From the NCBI GenBank assembly GCA_018398815.1, contig CM031615.1:60067770-60131769 (forward strand): a DNA stretch of 64,000 bases. Direction: 5' to 3'. Within the stretch, counting starts at the first letter, position 1. Every line of letters starts with the position of its first letter. Positions 1 to 11,900 of this stretch are shown piece after piece. The translations under genes and the position numbers were made by a program. This DNA comes from Conus ventricosus. Taxonomy: Eukaryota > Mollusca > Gastropoda > Neogastropoda > Conidae. A model generated the notes under the pieces. It saw only the letters and a program-made list of their open reading frames with translations, did no database searches and had not been told where the DNA came from.

Positions 1-123
1 CTGATAGTGGACGACACGGCAGAATGTACTGCTGTCTGTCCGTCATCCAGACTTGGATGACTCGGCTCAAGGGAGAGAAATCCTGTCCTCCACTACTGGA
101 TGACTCGGCTGGTAAAGGTTAAA

Positions 124-457
124 AAAAATTTTGAGCAGTTTCCATGATGGAGGTAACCGAAGCATTTCTAGCTGAACTCTTTGGTGACTTAGGGAGTGAA
201 GATGAGTATTTTGAAGAATTTACACTGAGGATTGTTTTTCGGCGACAAAGAGAAGGATGCTGAAAGAAGAACATGTGGCTGAAGTGATTGATTCTGATTT
301 GGAAGAAGAGGATGATGAAGTGATAGGCGACCTCAGTGAAAGTTTTATGCTACCCAACAATTGCCACCATCTACAACAGCAGCAACATTACCACCAAAAA
401 CATAACATTATACACTTGAAATTAATGTCGGAACAATTTACATGCGTTTCTACATAA
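124..457 (+). other. Unrecognised acidic open frames
   Basis: Two overlapping frames, from ATG 147 and ATG 257, read acidic peptides (FGDLGSEDEYFEEF; DSDLEEEDDEVIGDL). They would join with one frameshift. Their composition is like the N-terminus of some DNA transposases, but there is no motif to prove it. The first 120 bases of the window show nothing recognisable. Confidence 0.25.
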
Positions 458-530
458 CTTCACCAAATCTCATGGCAATTCAATTAGATTGCAATTAGGA
501 TTGTATTTTGGGGAATTTTTATTGTCATCA

Positions 531-835
531 TCATTCTCTTGCCCATGATGGGCGTAGAGGAGAGATGAGAGACACTCTTGAAGCCAGGCACCGCCATCCG
601 GCCCTGTCCTCTGCCTGTCGCATCAGCGTAGGGCCATCCATCCTGGTCCATTCTTTGATGTTGTCCATCCAGCATTTGGCTTGTCGTCCCCTTCGTCTGC
701 CGCCTTCCAGCGTGCCCTGGATGACTGTTTTGGGCAGTGAATTGTGTATGACATGCCGAACCACGACAGTTTCCTCTTCTTGACTGTTGCCAAGAGGGGT
801 TCTTGGGGGCCTGCAAGTGATGTTATTTGGCTCCT
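531..835 (-). mobile_element. LINE (non-LTR retrotransposon) ORF2 C-terminal fragment
   Basis: On the minus strand the frames read LLATVKKRKLSWFG and then, after a frameshift, SLPKTVIQGTLEGGRRRGR and KCWMDNIKEWT. This is the familiar tail after the reverse transcriptase of invertebrate LINEs. It is truncated at both ends and broken. Confidence 0.8.
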
Positions 836-855
836 CACAAGGTCGTTAATTGTAA

Positions 856-948
856 CATAGGTGATAATATTCTGAGTCAGTAAAAAAAAAATAGTTGGTT
901 TATAGGTGATAATATTCTGAGTCAGTAAAAAAAAATAGTTGGTTTCCA
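856..948. repeat. Two-copy direct repeat of about 49 bp
   Basis: The segment from taggtgataatattctgagtc through the A-run and tagttggttt occurs twice in a row, differing by the length of the A-run. Confidence 0.8.
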
Positions 949-1073
949 TGTATAGAAACAGTACTGAAATACTTGGCATGAGAGGAGTTAACAGATCAGT
1001 TGAGGAAATTCAAATGATGAATGAAAATGCACAATTCTAATATTCAACAATTTCTGCAATTTTGATATCACAG

Positions 1074-1244
1074 GATTTAAACCGTGCCAAGAAGGCTGTA
1101 GCTGCCTCAAATCAGGATACTTCCCAGAATGCCAAGGGGGTGCTGCAGGAGAAAGGTGCTCCCCCCAGTGAGATCAGCACCCAAGAAACAAATGATAATC
1201 AGGAGAAAGAAGTGGATGAGAGTGACGCCAACAAATCTGTTCAC
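1074..1244 (+). CDS. USP19: USP19 exon: linker after the ubiquitin-protease box 2
   Basis: The acceptor is ..tatcacag and the donor gtaagt. It reads 57 codons in phase 0, beginning DLNRAKK, which lines up with the HEDLNR segment of USP19. The rest is hydrophilic and rich in Gln, Asp and Glu, a poorly conserved loop. It joins in frame to the exon at 3002. Confidence 0.85.
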
Positions 1245-3944
1245 GTAAGTTGTGTACCTGATGTTTGTTGGTTTGTGGCCATGTGGAAGGCAGTCCTTTA
1301 TGTCAGTGGTGGACGTTTCGCTGTTTGGCTTGTGTGGAAGGTGGGGTCATTATGTAAATTATGAACACTTGGTTTAGTACCCTGTATGGATGGTGGTGGT
1401 TATATGCATAGTGGGTATTTTGTTTATTGTCATGTGTGAAGGTGATCATTATGTAAATAGTGGACTTTTCGTTTATTTGCCAGTGTGGGCGATGATTATT
1501 ATGTGAGTAGTGGACATTCTGGTTTTTTTTTGCATGTATGAAGGTGATCAAGTAAGTAGTGCATATTTTGTGTGTTGGCCTGGCTATCACAGATCTGTTT
1601 ACCCAGATGAGTTTTTTCTGTATCTAGCATGGAAAAATCAGCCAAAATGGAAACATGATATTGCTCAATGAAATGTGACAAAAAATTTGTCAAAATATGG
1701 AGGGGCAAAGTGGTGGGGGGGGGGGGGGGGGGGGGAGGAGAAATCAGTATTCCATCCAACAACCAATCAAAAAACACCGCAAGACAGCCATTTTTTAAAA
1801 AAGAAAATAAAAAAAGAAAAGAAAATGAGAAGACAGCTCTGCCATCTGGGTGTCCGATTGTTGGTATTGTCAGAAAAAGATGCTGTTTAATAGGAAAACG
1901 GAAGAAAACCTGGAATGTTTCATGTATGTTGTGGAACACATCTACGACTGTCATGTGGTATCTGCAAGCAATGCCACAAAGGCGATTGCCAAGTGCAGTA
2001 GTAGTTTTTTTTTTTCTTGTGAATGTTGTCGTCTTTTTTCACCCTCCGGACCACAGTGATTCTGATAGCCTTTCCGTATCCATGATTGCTGTGTGTATGG
2101 TGAGCTGTATGGTTGTCAAACTTTTAGAGATGATTTTGATGTGTATGAATTATGTGACAAGCTGTCAGTGCATGTGTATGTGTGTACAAGAATACATAAG
2201 CATGTGAGTGAAGTCAGTTAATGCATATTTTCTAATTTAATAATGGAGCAAAGCACAGCAACTATTATCATGTGACTGTATAAAGGACAATAACTCTATA
2301 ACAAGGTCTTGTCATACAGCTGTTTCTAGTGAAGTTGCTTCAAAGAAATTTGAAGGAAATTGGGATTGCAATGATTTTCATGAGAGGGGTAAGGGAACAC
2401 CTTACTGTTTGGGGGACTAGAAAATGTGCATGTTGTAACCCCAAATAGAAAATGTGCATGTTGTAACCCCAAATAGAAAATGTGCATGTTGTAACCCCAA
2501 ATAGAAAATGTGCATGTTGTAACCCCAAATAGAAAATGTGCATGTTGTAACCCCAAATAGAAAATGTGCATGTTGTAACCCCAAATAGAAAATGTGCATG
2601 TTGTAACCCCAAATAGAAAATGTGCACGTTGTAACCCCAAATAGAAAATGTGCACGTTGTAACCCCAAATAGAAAATGTGCACGTTGTAACCCCAAATAG
2701 AAAATGTGCATGTTGTAACCCCAAATAGAAAATGTGCATGTTGTAACCCCAAATAGAAAATGTGCATGTTGTAACCCCAAATTGATTCAATGATTAAGTA
2801 TGTGATTTTAATACAGAAACCATAGAGTGAAGTACAAACTTTTCCACACCAACCTAATCTTTGTTATCAGACTGATGTTAATGGACTCCGCTGACTTACA
2901 ACTGATTAACAATGTTGATTCCTATTGTCATTTTTCTTCCTTTTTATCAGAGCTGAAGGTGTATGCATTCCAGTCATTCACCTTCAAACTCGTATCCACA
3001 GGTGATGGCGGAAGAGAAATGGTCAGCAGACAAGAAGCGAGACGACTCTTTCCTGGTCGACTTGATGTACGGGCAGTACAAAAATAAAATCACCTGCCCC
3101 AGCTGCAAAGAGGTAGGTCAGCAGATCGGCTGGTCTGGCGTCTGTTTTGTTGCTCACCTGTGAAAGTTTTAAGGTAAAAAAAAAAACTGATCCAAGGGTC
3201 TGATTTTTTTTTTATGATTTTTTTTTTTCCTTTACTAAATTAAAAAAAAGAAAGTTAAAATGCCCCACATGCTTCCCCCTCTTCGACCACCCTCACCCAA
3301 AGCAGACACACAGAAACGAGGCAGCAACGGAGCATGTGACTGACCCCCAGAAAAAGTGACGTTTTGTTTACGCTAAGTGTTGTCGTCTGCTAAATTAGGC
3401 ATACCACTTCTCGTCCTTTCGCTTGACTATCTTCCTTCGGGAAGAGAAGAAATGTGGATGTTAGGCCAGGAAAAAGGTAACTGTTGTCTTCAAACTGTCA
3501 GAATGAAACATGGACATAGAAACAGAACTAATTCAAGAAGACAGATTATTATTGTATTCTCAAAGAAAAGGAGTTAGAGTGGGTGAGGAAAGAAAGATTT
3601 TGTATAGGTTCAGATGAAAGATTGAATGGTGGTTAGGTTGATTTCTGCAGTAAATTCTGTAATACAGCAGATGCAAACACATGCAGAAATGTTGGAAATC
3701 ATCTGATTTTGTGAGTGAGGTTGATCGTTCTGGATGGATCGAATGATGTTGATTGATATCTACAGTTTTTCCCGCAGATGTTCAACAGTCCGACATCAAA
3801 GTTTTACCTTTTTGGATGCAGGTGTCGACCACTTTTGAGCCGTTCTCTATACTTCCACTGGCTCTTCCCAAGAGCAAGATGACTTTGACCGTGACCTTCA
3901 TATGGCGTGATGCTCAGCGAAGACCTATAAAGGTAGGTGTGTGT

Positions 3945-3995
<51 letters not shown>

Positions 3996-6900
3996 AGAGA
4001 GAGAATCTTTGTAGGTGTTCATGTGCATTGATATTTTCAGTGTTACACCAGTTTATCCTTTTGAATAGCATGCTGGAATAATACAGATTGAAAAAAAAGG
4101 TCAAATGTTTCATCCAGCGCCTGACCATTGGAATGATGGGTTATGCTGGTTTTGTTCCAGTATCAAGTACTGCTGGTGAAAGACTCCACAGTGGAACACC
4201 TGACCGAACAACTCTCACAAAAGACGGGTGTGCATCCCAAAAACGTGAGTGCTGATTGGTTTGACATTTCATACCTTGTGGTTTTGTGGAGGTAAGGCAT
4301 TTGTTTGTACACAGGTAAGTATGAAGAAACGTGTTTGGCTTCGCCTGTTTTCTCATATGTACCTGTCCAAACAAACGCCTAATCCCCATTTGGCATGCAA
4401 CATCGCCAGGTCATCGGGATCACATCACACACACACAAAAATACAATTGGGATTGCAGAGGGCTTACCTCGCCTCCATACTCGGTTAGGCAACAAGAGTG
4501 ATAGTTCCGAATCCTCGGTGATTTTCAGAATGAAGGTGAATGACCGCAGTGGTCAATTACTGGCATCTGCGACAAACAGAAGAGAGAGGCCCAGTGGAAA
4601 GAACAGAGGCACCGCAGACAGCAAAGAACTGCGTCAACACCAACAAGATGCTCATGACCGAGACCTCACCTGCGGCAACTGCAACAGAGTCTGCTGCTCA
4701 AGGAGTGGGCTCTTCAGCCACAGCAGGCTCTGCAGCTTCACAACTGACTGATCCATGAAGCAAACACCATTGCCTCTGGAGAGAAACGGATGCTATCAAA
4801 ACACAGATAGGCTTTTAAAGCTATACTCACTTCAACATTTTTATCATACAAAAGAAGAGTGAAATTAATTTCGAAATTATTGAAATCACACAAAAGTATT
4901 TCTGGGAGGGGTAAAGGAAAAATGGAAAAAGAAACGGGCCCTTATCAGGGAGGGAAAAAGAAACGGGCCTTATCAGGGAGGGGAAAAAGAAACAGGCCCT
5001 TATCAGGGAGGGGAAAAAGAAACAGGCCCTTTCAGGGAGGGGGGAAAAGAAACAGGCCCTTATCAGGGAGGGGAAAAGAAACGGGCCCTTATCAGGGAGG
5101 GGGAAAAGAAACAGGCCCCTTTTATCAGGGAGGGGAAAAAGAAACAGGCCCTTATCAGGGAGGGGGAAAAGAAACAGGCCCTTATCAGGGAGGGGGAAAA
5201 GAAACAGGCCCTTATCAGGGAGGGGGAAAGAAACGGGCCCTTATCAGGGAGGGGAAAAGAAACAGGCCCTTATCAGGGAGGGGGAAAAGAAACAGGCCCT
5301 TATCAGGGAGGGGGAAAAGAAACGGGCCCTTATCAGGGAGGGGGAAAGAAACAGGCCCTATCAGGGAGGGGAAAAAGAAACAGGCCCTTATCAGGGAGGG
5401 GGAAAAGAAACGGGCCCCTTATCAGGGAGGGGGAAAAGAAACAGGCCCTTATCAGGGAGGGGGAAAAAGAAACGGGCCCTTATCAGGGAGGGGGAAAAGA
5501 AACGGGCCCTTATCAGGGAGGGGGAAAAAAGAAACGGGCCCTTATCAGGGAGGGGGAAAAGAAACGGGCCCTTATCAGGGAGGGGGAAAAGAAACAGGCC
5601 TTATCAGGGAGGGGGAAAAGAAACGGGCCCTTATCAGGGAGGGGGAAAAGAAACGGGCCCTTATCAGGGAGGGGAAAAGAAACGGGCCCTTATCAGGGAG
5701 GGGGAAAAGAAACAGGCCCTTATCAGGGAGGGAAAAAGAAACAGGCCCATATCAGGGAGGGGGAAAAGAAACAGGCCCTTATCAGGGAGGGGAAAAAGAA
5801 ACAGGCCCTTATCAGGGAGGGGAAAAAAAAACAGGCCCATATCAGGGAGGGGGAAAAGAAACAGGCCTTATCAGGGAGGGGAAAAAGAAACAGGCCCTTA
5901 TCAGGGAGGGGGAAAAGAAACAGGCCCATATCAGGGAGGGGAAAAAGAAACAGGCCCTTATCAGGGAGGGAAAAAGAAACAGGCCCTTATCAGGGAGGGG
6001 GAAAAGAAACAGGCCCATATCAGGGAGGGAAAAGAAACGGGCCCTTATCAGGGAGGGGAAAAAGAAACAGGCCCTTATCAGGGAGGGGAAAAAGAAACGG
6101 GGCCCTTATCAGGGAGGGGGAAAAGAAACAGGCCCTTATCAGGGAGGGGGAAAAGAAACAGGCCCTTATCAGGGAGGGGGAAAAGAAACAGGCCCTTATC
6201 AGGGAGGGGGAAAAGAAACGGGCCCTTATCAGGGAGGGGGAAAAAGAAACGGGCCCTTATCAGGGAGGGGAAAAAGAAAAGGCCCTTATCAGGGAGGGGG
6301 AAAAGAAACAGGCCCTTATCGGGGAGGGGGAAAAGAAACAGGCCTTATCAGGGAGGGGGAAAAAAAAACGGGCCCTTATCAGGGAGGGGGAAAAGAAACG
6401 GGCCCTTATCAGGGAGGGGGAAAAGAAACGGGCCCTTATCAGGGAGGGGGAAAAGAAACGGGCCCTTATCAGGGAGGGGGAAAAAGAAACGGGCCCTTAT
6501 CAGGGAGGGGGAAAAGAAACAGGCCCTTATCAGGGAGGGGAAAAAAGAAACGGGCCCTTATCGGGGAGGGGGAAAAGAAACGGGCCCTTATCAGGGAGGG
6601 GGAAAAGAGAAACAGGCCCTTATCAGGGAGGGGGAAAAGAAACGGGCCTTATCAGGGAGGGGAAAAGAAACAGGCCCTTATCAGGGAGGGGAAAAGAAAC
6701 AGGCCCTTATCAGGGAGGGAAAAGAAACGGGCCCTTATCAGGGAGGGGAAAAAGAAACAGGCCCTTATCAGGAGGGGAAAAGAAACAGGCCCTTATCAGG
6801 GAGGGGGAAAAGAAACGGGCCCTTATCAGGGAGGGGAAAAAGAAAACAGGCCTTATCAGGGAGGGGAAAAAGAAACAGGCCCTTATCAGGGAGGGGAAAA

Positions 6901-8949
6901 AGAAACAGGCCCTTATCAGGGAGGGGGAAAAGAAACAGGCCCTTATCAGGGAGGGGAAAAAGAAACGGGCCCTTATCAGGGAGGGGGAAAAGAAACGGGC
7001 CCTTATCAGGGAGGGGGAAAAGAAACAGGCCCTTATCAGGGAGGGGAAAAAGAACAGGCCCTTATCAGGGAGGGGGAAAAGAAACGGGCCCTTATCAGGG
7101 AGGGGGAAAAGAAAACAACAAGGAAAAGACGGCCTCAGAAACTTCTCCATCACAACATCAGGTTCACTCGCTATCTCCTTTCCAAGGAAGATCAGGTGAC
7201 CAAGGTATTGCTGAGAACTGGACACACCAGACCAGGACACCACTTACTCACCAAAGTCCACAACCCTGACTCCACTGTCTGCCCCTTTCACACTGATCAA
7301 GTGAGGGTGGGGCGTCTCCTCTAGCACTGTCCTGTCCACTAGAACCTGCGAGCAGAAACTTGGTCTACAGGCAGCACTATTGAAGAAGAAACTTGTATTT
7401 CCAGTAGACTTGGTGTACATTTGAGTCACTAGACTCTGCCTGAAAAATTGTGTGATGAGATCCCAACAAAAATCCCTGAACTGCCCTTATAATGAAAAAA
7501 AAAAAAAAGAAGAGAAAATAATGTGTTGCATAACTACAAAATTTTTCCATCGCTGCTTCTTCATGATTAAGTGACTGATGATTGACTGTGTTCTGGGCTG
7601 AGGCATGATATGTTTTCCATCGCTGCTTCTTGATGATTAAGTGACTGATGATTGACTGTGTTCTGGGCTGAGGCATGATATGTTTTCCATCGCTGCTTCT
7701 TGATGATTAAGTGACTGATGATTGACTGTGTTCTGGGCTGAGGCATGATATGTTTTCCATCGCTGCTTCTTCATGATTAAGTGACTGATGATTAACTGTG
7801 TTCTGGGCTGAGGCATGATATGTTTTCCATCGCTGCTTCTTGATGATTAAGTGACTGATGATTAACTGTGTTCTGGGCTGAGGCATGATATGTTTTCCAT
7901 CGCTGCTTCTTCATGATTAAGTGACTGATGATTGACTGTGTTCTGGGCTGAGGCAATGATTTTGTTTTCCATCGCTGCTTCTTCATGATTAAGTGACTGA
8001 TGATTGACTGTGTTCTGGGCTGAGGCATGATATGTTTTCATCGCTGCTTCTTCATGATTATGTGACTGATGATTGACTGTGTTCTGGGCTGAGGCATGAT
8101 ATGTTTTCCATCGCTGTTCTTCATGATTAAGTGACTGATGATTAACTGTGTTCTGGGCTGAGGCATGATATGTTTTCCATCGCTGCTTCATCATGATTAA
8201 GTGACTGATGATTAACTGTGTTCTGGGTGAGGCATGATATGTTTTCCATCGCTGCTTCTTCAAAGATTAAGTGACTGATGATTGACTGTGTTCTGGGCTG
8301 AGGCATGATATGTTTTCCATCGCTGCTTCTTCATGATTAAATGACTGATGATTGACTGTGTTCTGGGCTGAGGCATGATATGTTTTCCATCGCTGCTTCT
8401 GATGATTAAGTGACTGATGATTGACTGTGTTCTGGGCTGAGGCATTTATATGTTTTCCATCGCTGCTTCTTGATGATTAAGTGACTGATGATTAACTGTG
8501 TTCTGGGCTGAGGCATGATATGTTTTCCATCGCTGCTTCTTGATGATTAAGTGACTGATGATTGACTGTGTTCTGGGCTGAGGCATGATATGTTTTCCAT
8601 CGCTGCTTCTCATGATTGACTGATGATTGACTGTGTTCTGGGCTGAGGCATGATATGTTTTCCATCGCTGCTTCTTCATGATTAAGTGACTGATGATTGA
8701 CTGTGTTCTGGGCTGAGGCATGATATGTTTTCCATCGCTGCTTTCTCATGATTAAGTGACTGATGATTGACTGTGTTCTGGGCTGAGGCATGGTATGTAG
8801 ACAGTTTTACTGTGCTGGTTTCAGATGCGTGTATATGAAGTGAAGAACAGCCTGTTCTACAGACGGTTTAACAACAGCAGCGACCTTTCCCGCGTGGATT
8901 TAAAAGACCTCATTATCGTGTGAGTGTGCTGTCCGTGTGCGCGCGCCGC

Positions 8950-8992
<43 letters not shown>

Positions 8993-11900
8993 TGTGTGTG
9001 TGTGTGTGTGTGTTGTCAATGTTTGTGTATGTGTGTTTTAAATTAAAATATGTGTTTGCTCTGGTGTTACTCTTCGTTTTATGACTGGACCAAGTGAATG
9101 AATACTTTTAGACCTTATATGTAGTTTTTCAGGGTTACTTGACAACATTCATTGAATCTGTGATAGTGAGATTGATATTTTTATGTAACCTATTGGATGT
9201 AAAGTGTTAAACAAGCTGTGCAAAGGGATGTAAGCGTGATATGTTTAGTGCAAAGTGTAGGAGTACAACATACATGTGTGTGTTGTGTGTGAGTGCGAGT
9301 GGGCATGCGCAAGCGCATTTAAAGGATAAAGATAAAAAACATGCATTCATTCCAGCCCCATAGCAAAGTGGTTAGTGTCACAGACTCCCTGCTTAGAGTT
9401 GTGAGTTCTGACCTTTATTTGTAGGATTTTTCTGTCTGGCCCTGCACCTGTCCAGAGTTGAGTTTTCTATGGGCTCAGTTGGCAAGACTAAGACTGTACA
9501 GTTGAGTTTCATCCACTTACTGGATGTGTCTCTGAGAGTGCTGTTCAGATTTTCTGACCAACTCTGCAGGTGTTATATATATCTCAGGCCTGGTTGATGC
9601 CAGGATATGTTATGAAAGCAAGTGTGAAGTACAGCTCTACCATGCAATCTCGGACCGGAATGGATGTGCATAACATGATCATCACCAACCTCATCCTCTT
9701 CAATCAGCATATATCGAAGTTTCAGCTCTTTGGCCCTTCATGACTTAGTACCATGGTGACCTCAGTTCAGATTTCCTGCCTACATCTATGCACTTGCTGA
9801 GGTTCTGTTGGGGTCACCAGTATCTGCAAGTTCATGGGGACCAATATTGGATGAATGTGGTGGTGCCCCCCCCCCCCCGACAGGGAGAGCTCTCTCATGC
9901 TGGCCGTGCAATTACACAATTATTGTGTCGGCAGGGGGCTTAGTTGGTGGTGTTTTTCATATGTTGGACCGGAACGGGCATCGTTGAACACCATCTTAGT
10001 GACTCGGCAGCAGTGCTGTGTCCCCTCTGATGGGTTGCGTTATGATGACTTAACATTAGCTGCAGCCGGGATTCCCGTTGCGGGCGCTGTGGCAGAACAA
10101 GCCAGGATGTGGATGTGCGGCTGGAACAAGCAGTGTGGGCGCAGATGCCACTGGTGTGGTGTGGGAGATGAGGCGATCAAAAGAAAAGGACATGGAGAAA
10201 GAAATATGCAATTAGGAAGTCTTTGTTCGCTGTTGCTGAATTATGCAAATGTGGATGTGAAATGTTAACATGCATAGCGCCGTGAAAGAAAGATGACAAG
10301 TGAATGGAAGATACAAAGTTGAAGCACACAACACTATGAATTAGTTGCAGTATTTCGGTTTATTATAAAACCTTTTTCAAGCAACAGTGGCCAACTGACA
10401 AAACAGCATGGAATTCTGTGGTTGTGGAACTGAAAAGAGTTCACTTGAAAAAAGTTCACTGGAAATAGGGTTCACTGTAAAAAGTTCACCGAGGGATGGG
10501 GGATGACGGGAAATTGTAGGAAGGCATGGCGAAAAAGGGAGGGGGGATAGGAGGGAGGGGTGAAGGTGTAAAGGGTGGAAAGCAAGAGGTGGGAAGTGGA
10601 GGAATGGTGGTGAAATGAGCTGGGAAGGGAGAGACCGTGAAAATAACAACAGTCATAATAACAGTTACTAACAAATGAGAATTGAATGGTATATGTATAT
10701 ATATTATGTGTGCGTGTGATGACAGGAGTGAGGTGCTGTCTGCAGTTGACGCTGGAGAGGACGTGGTGGAACTGGAAGTCATACAGGTGGGTAGGATTCA
10801 CCGCTCGCCTTCCTTTTTGGGTTTATCCCTCCACACATTGTCACGTACACTTGACAGCTGTCTCATTCCACTCCACCCTGCCATGATATCACAGTCCCTG
10901 CTTCTTCTCTTTCATGTTGTTTATTGTATTCTCCCCTCTTCTTCATGGGTTGAGGCTGTTGGCATGTAATTGTGTTGACAGTCAACGCTGCGTCCAGGTA
11001 TGTTGTTGGCTATCCATTCTGCAGGTGGAAGAGTCAGAATTTATCATGCTGAAATGCACATCATTCCACAATTCTGCTTGATGTTAAAAAAAACTCTGCT
11101 CTGCTCACAGGGTTTGCCTGTCTGCCATATGTATAGCCTAAGAGCTGTTTGGAAATTTCCGCCACCATCATGTCGAAACGACCTGTTGGATGATTAACCC
11201 TGAGGCAGAGAAGAAGGAAAAGAAAACAGAACAGATGTGCAGATTCAGGATTGCTTTCTGCTGTCATGGTGGGAGTGCTGCTGATCCCAGTCAGCAGTTT
11301 GGCCTGGGAAAGTGTTCAGCCTGGTCAGGAAGAACCTTCGTCCCTCCTTGGGTCAAAACACAACAGAGGATGAGCCAAGTCATAAGATGCAGCTTAAAGA
11401 CAGTGTGCTTCAAAAATGTAAAGGAACAATAATGTATTGGCTTCGACTAAGATTCCAAGAAAGCAGTTGACAAAAGGAAAGAAACTAAAGTGTCTGGAAT
11501 GTCATTGTTTTGTTTAGGGTGTGATGGTGATATATTCCTCTCACTTGTCCGAAATTCATCTCGATTAAAAAAAAAAAAATTCCTCTAAAGTCTCTTCAGA
11601 GATTGGCAGCTTTGGTAATGATAGAATTGTGTTGACAGAGGGTGCTGCTTACTGCCCCCTGGTGAGCTGTTTAGCATGTAAGGTGGATGTCAGGGATGCA
11701 TGCGTGTAATGAGGGAACTGTGTTGACAGAGGACACTCCAGCCCCGCTACCCTGTGAGCTGTTCAGCATGCAAGAAGGAGTGTCAGAGCGACAAGAAGCT
11801 GAAACGCTGTACCAGCTGCTTGAAAGTGGGCTACTGCAATCCGTAAGTCCTCTTGTGTGTGTGTCTCTGTGTGTGTGTGAGTCTGTATGTGTGTGTAGGT

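Noticed and set aside
2326..2790. Three minus-strand frames of 116-154 codons
   Set aside because: They translate the 28-bp array in shifting frames; no conserved protein.
4859..7324. 821-codon open frame on the + strand
   Set aside because: It runs through the 30-bp minisatellite, whose unit has no stop in any forward frame. The peptide just cycles through three translations of the unit as copy length changes.
7543..8795. CRISPR-like array (70-bp regular repeats)
   Set aside because: The whole unit repeats, with no repeat/spacer alternation, and the context is a eukaryotic intron.
9855..10268. 137-codon open frame
   Set aside because: Overlaps the dispersed repeat also found at 37.5-38.2 kb; the frames are not conserved between copies.
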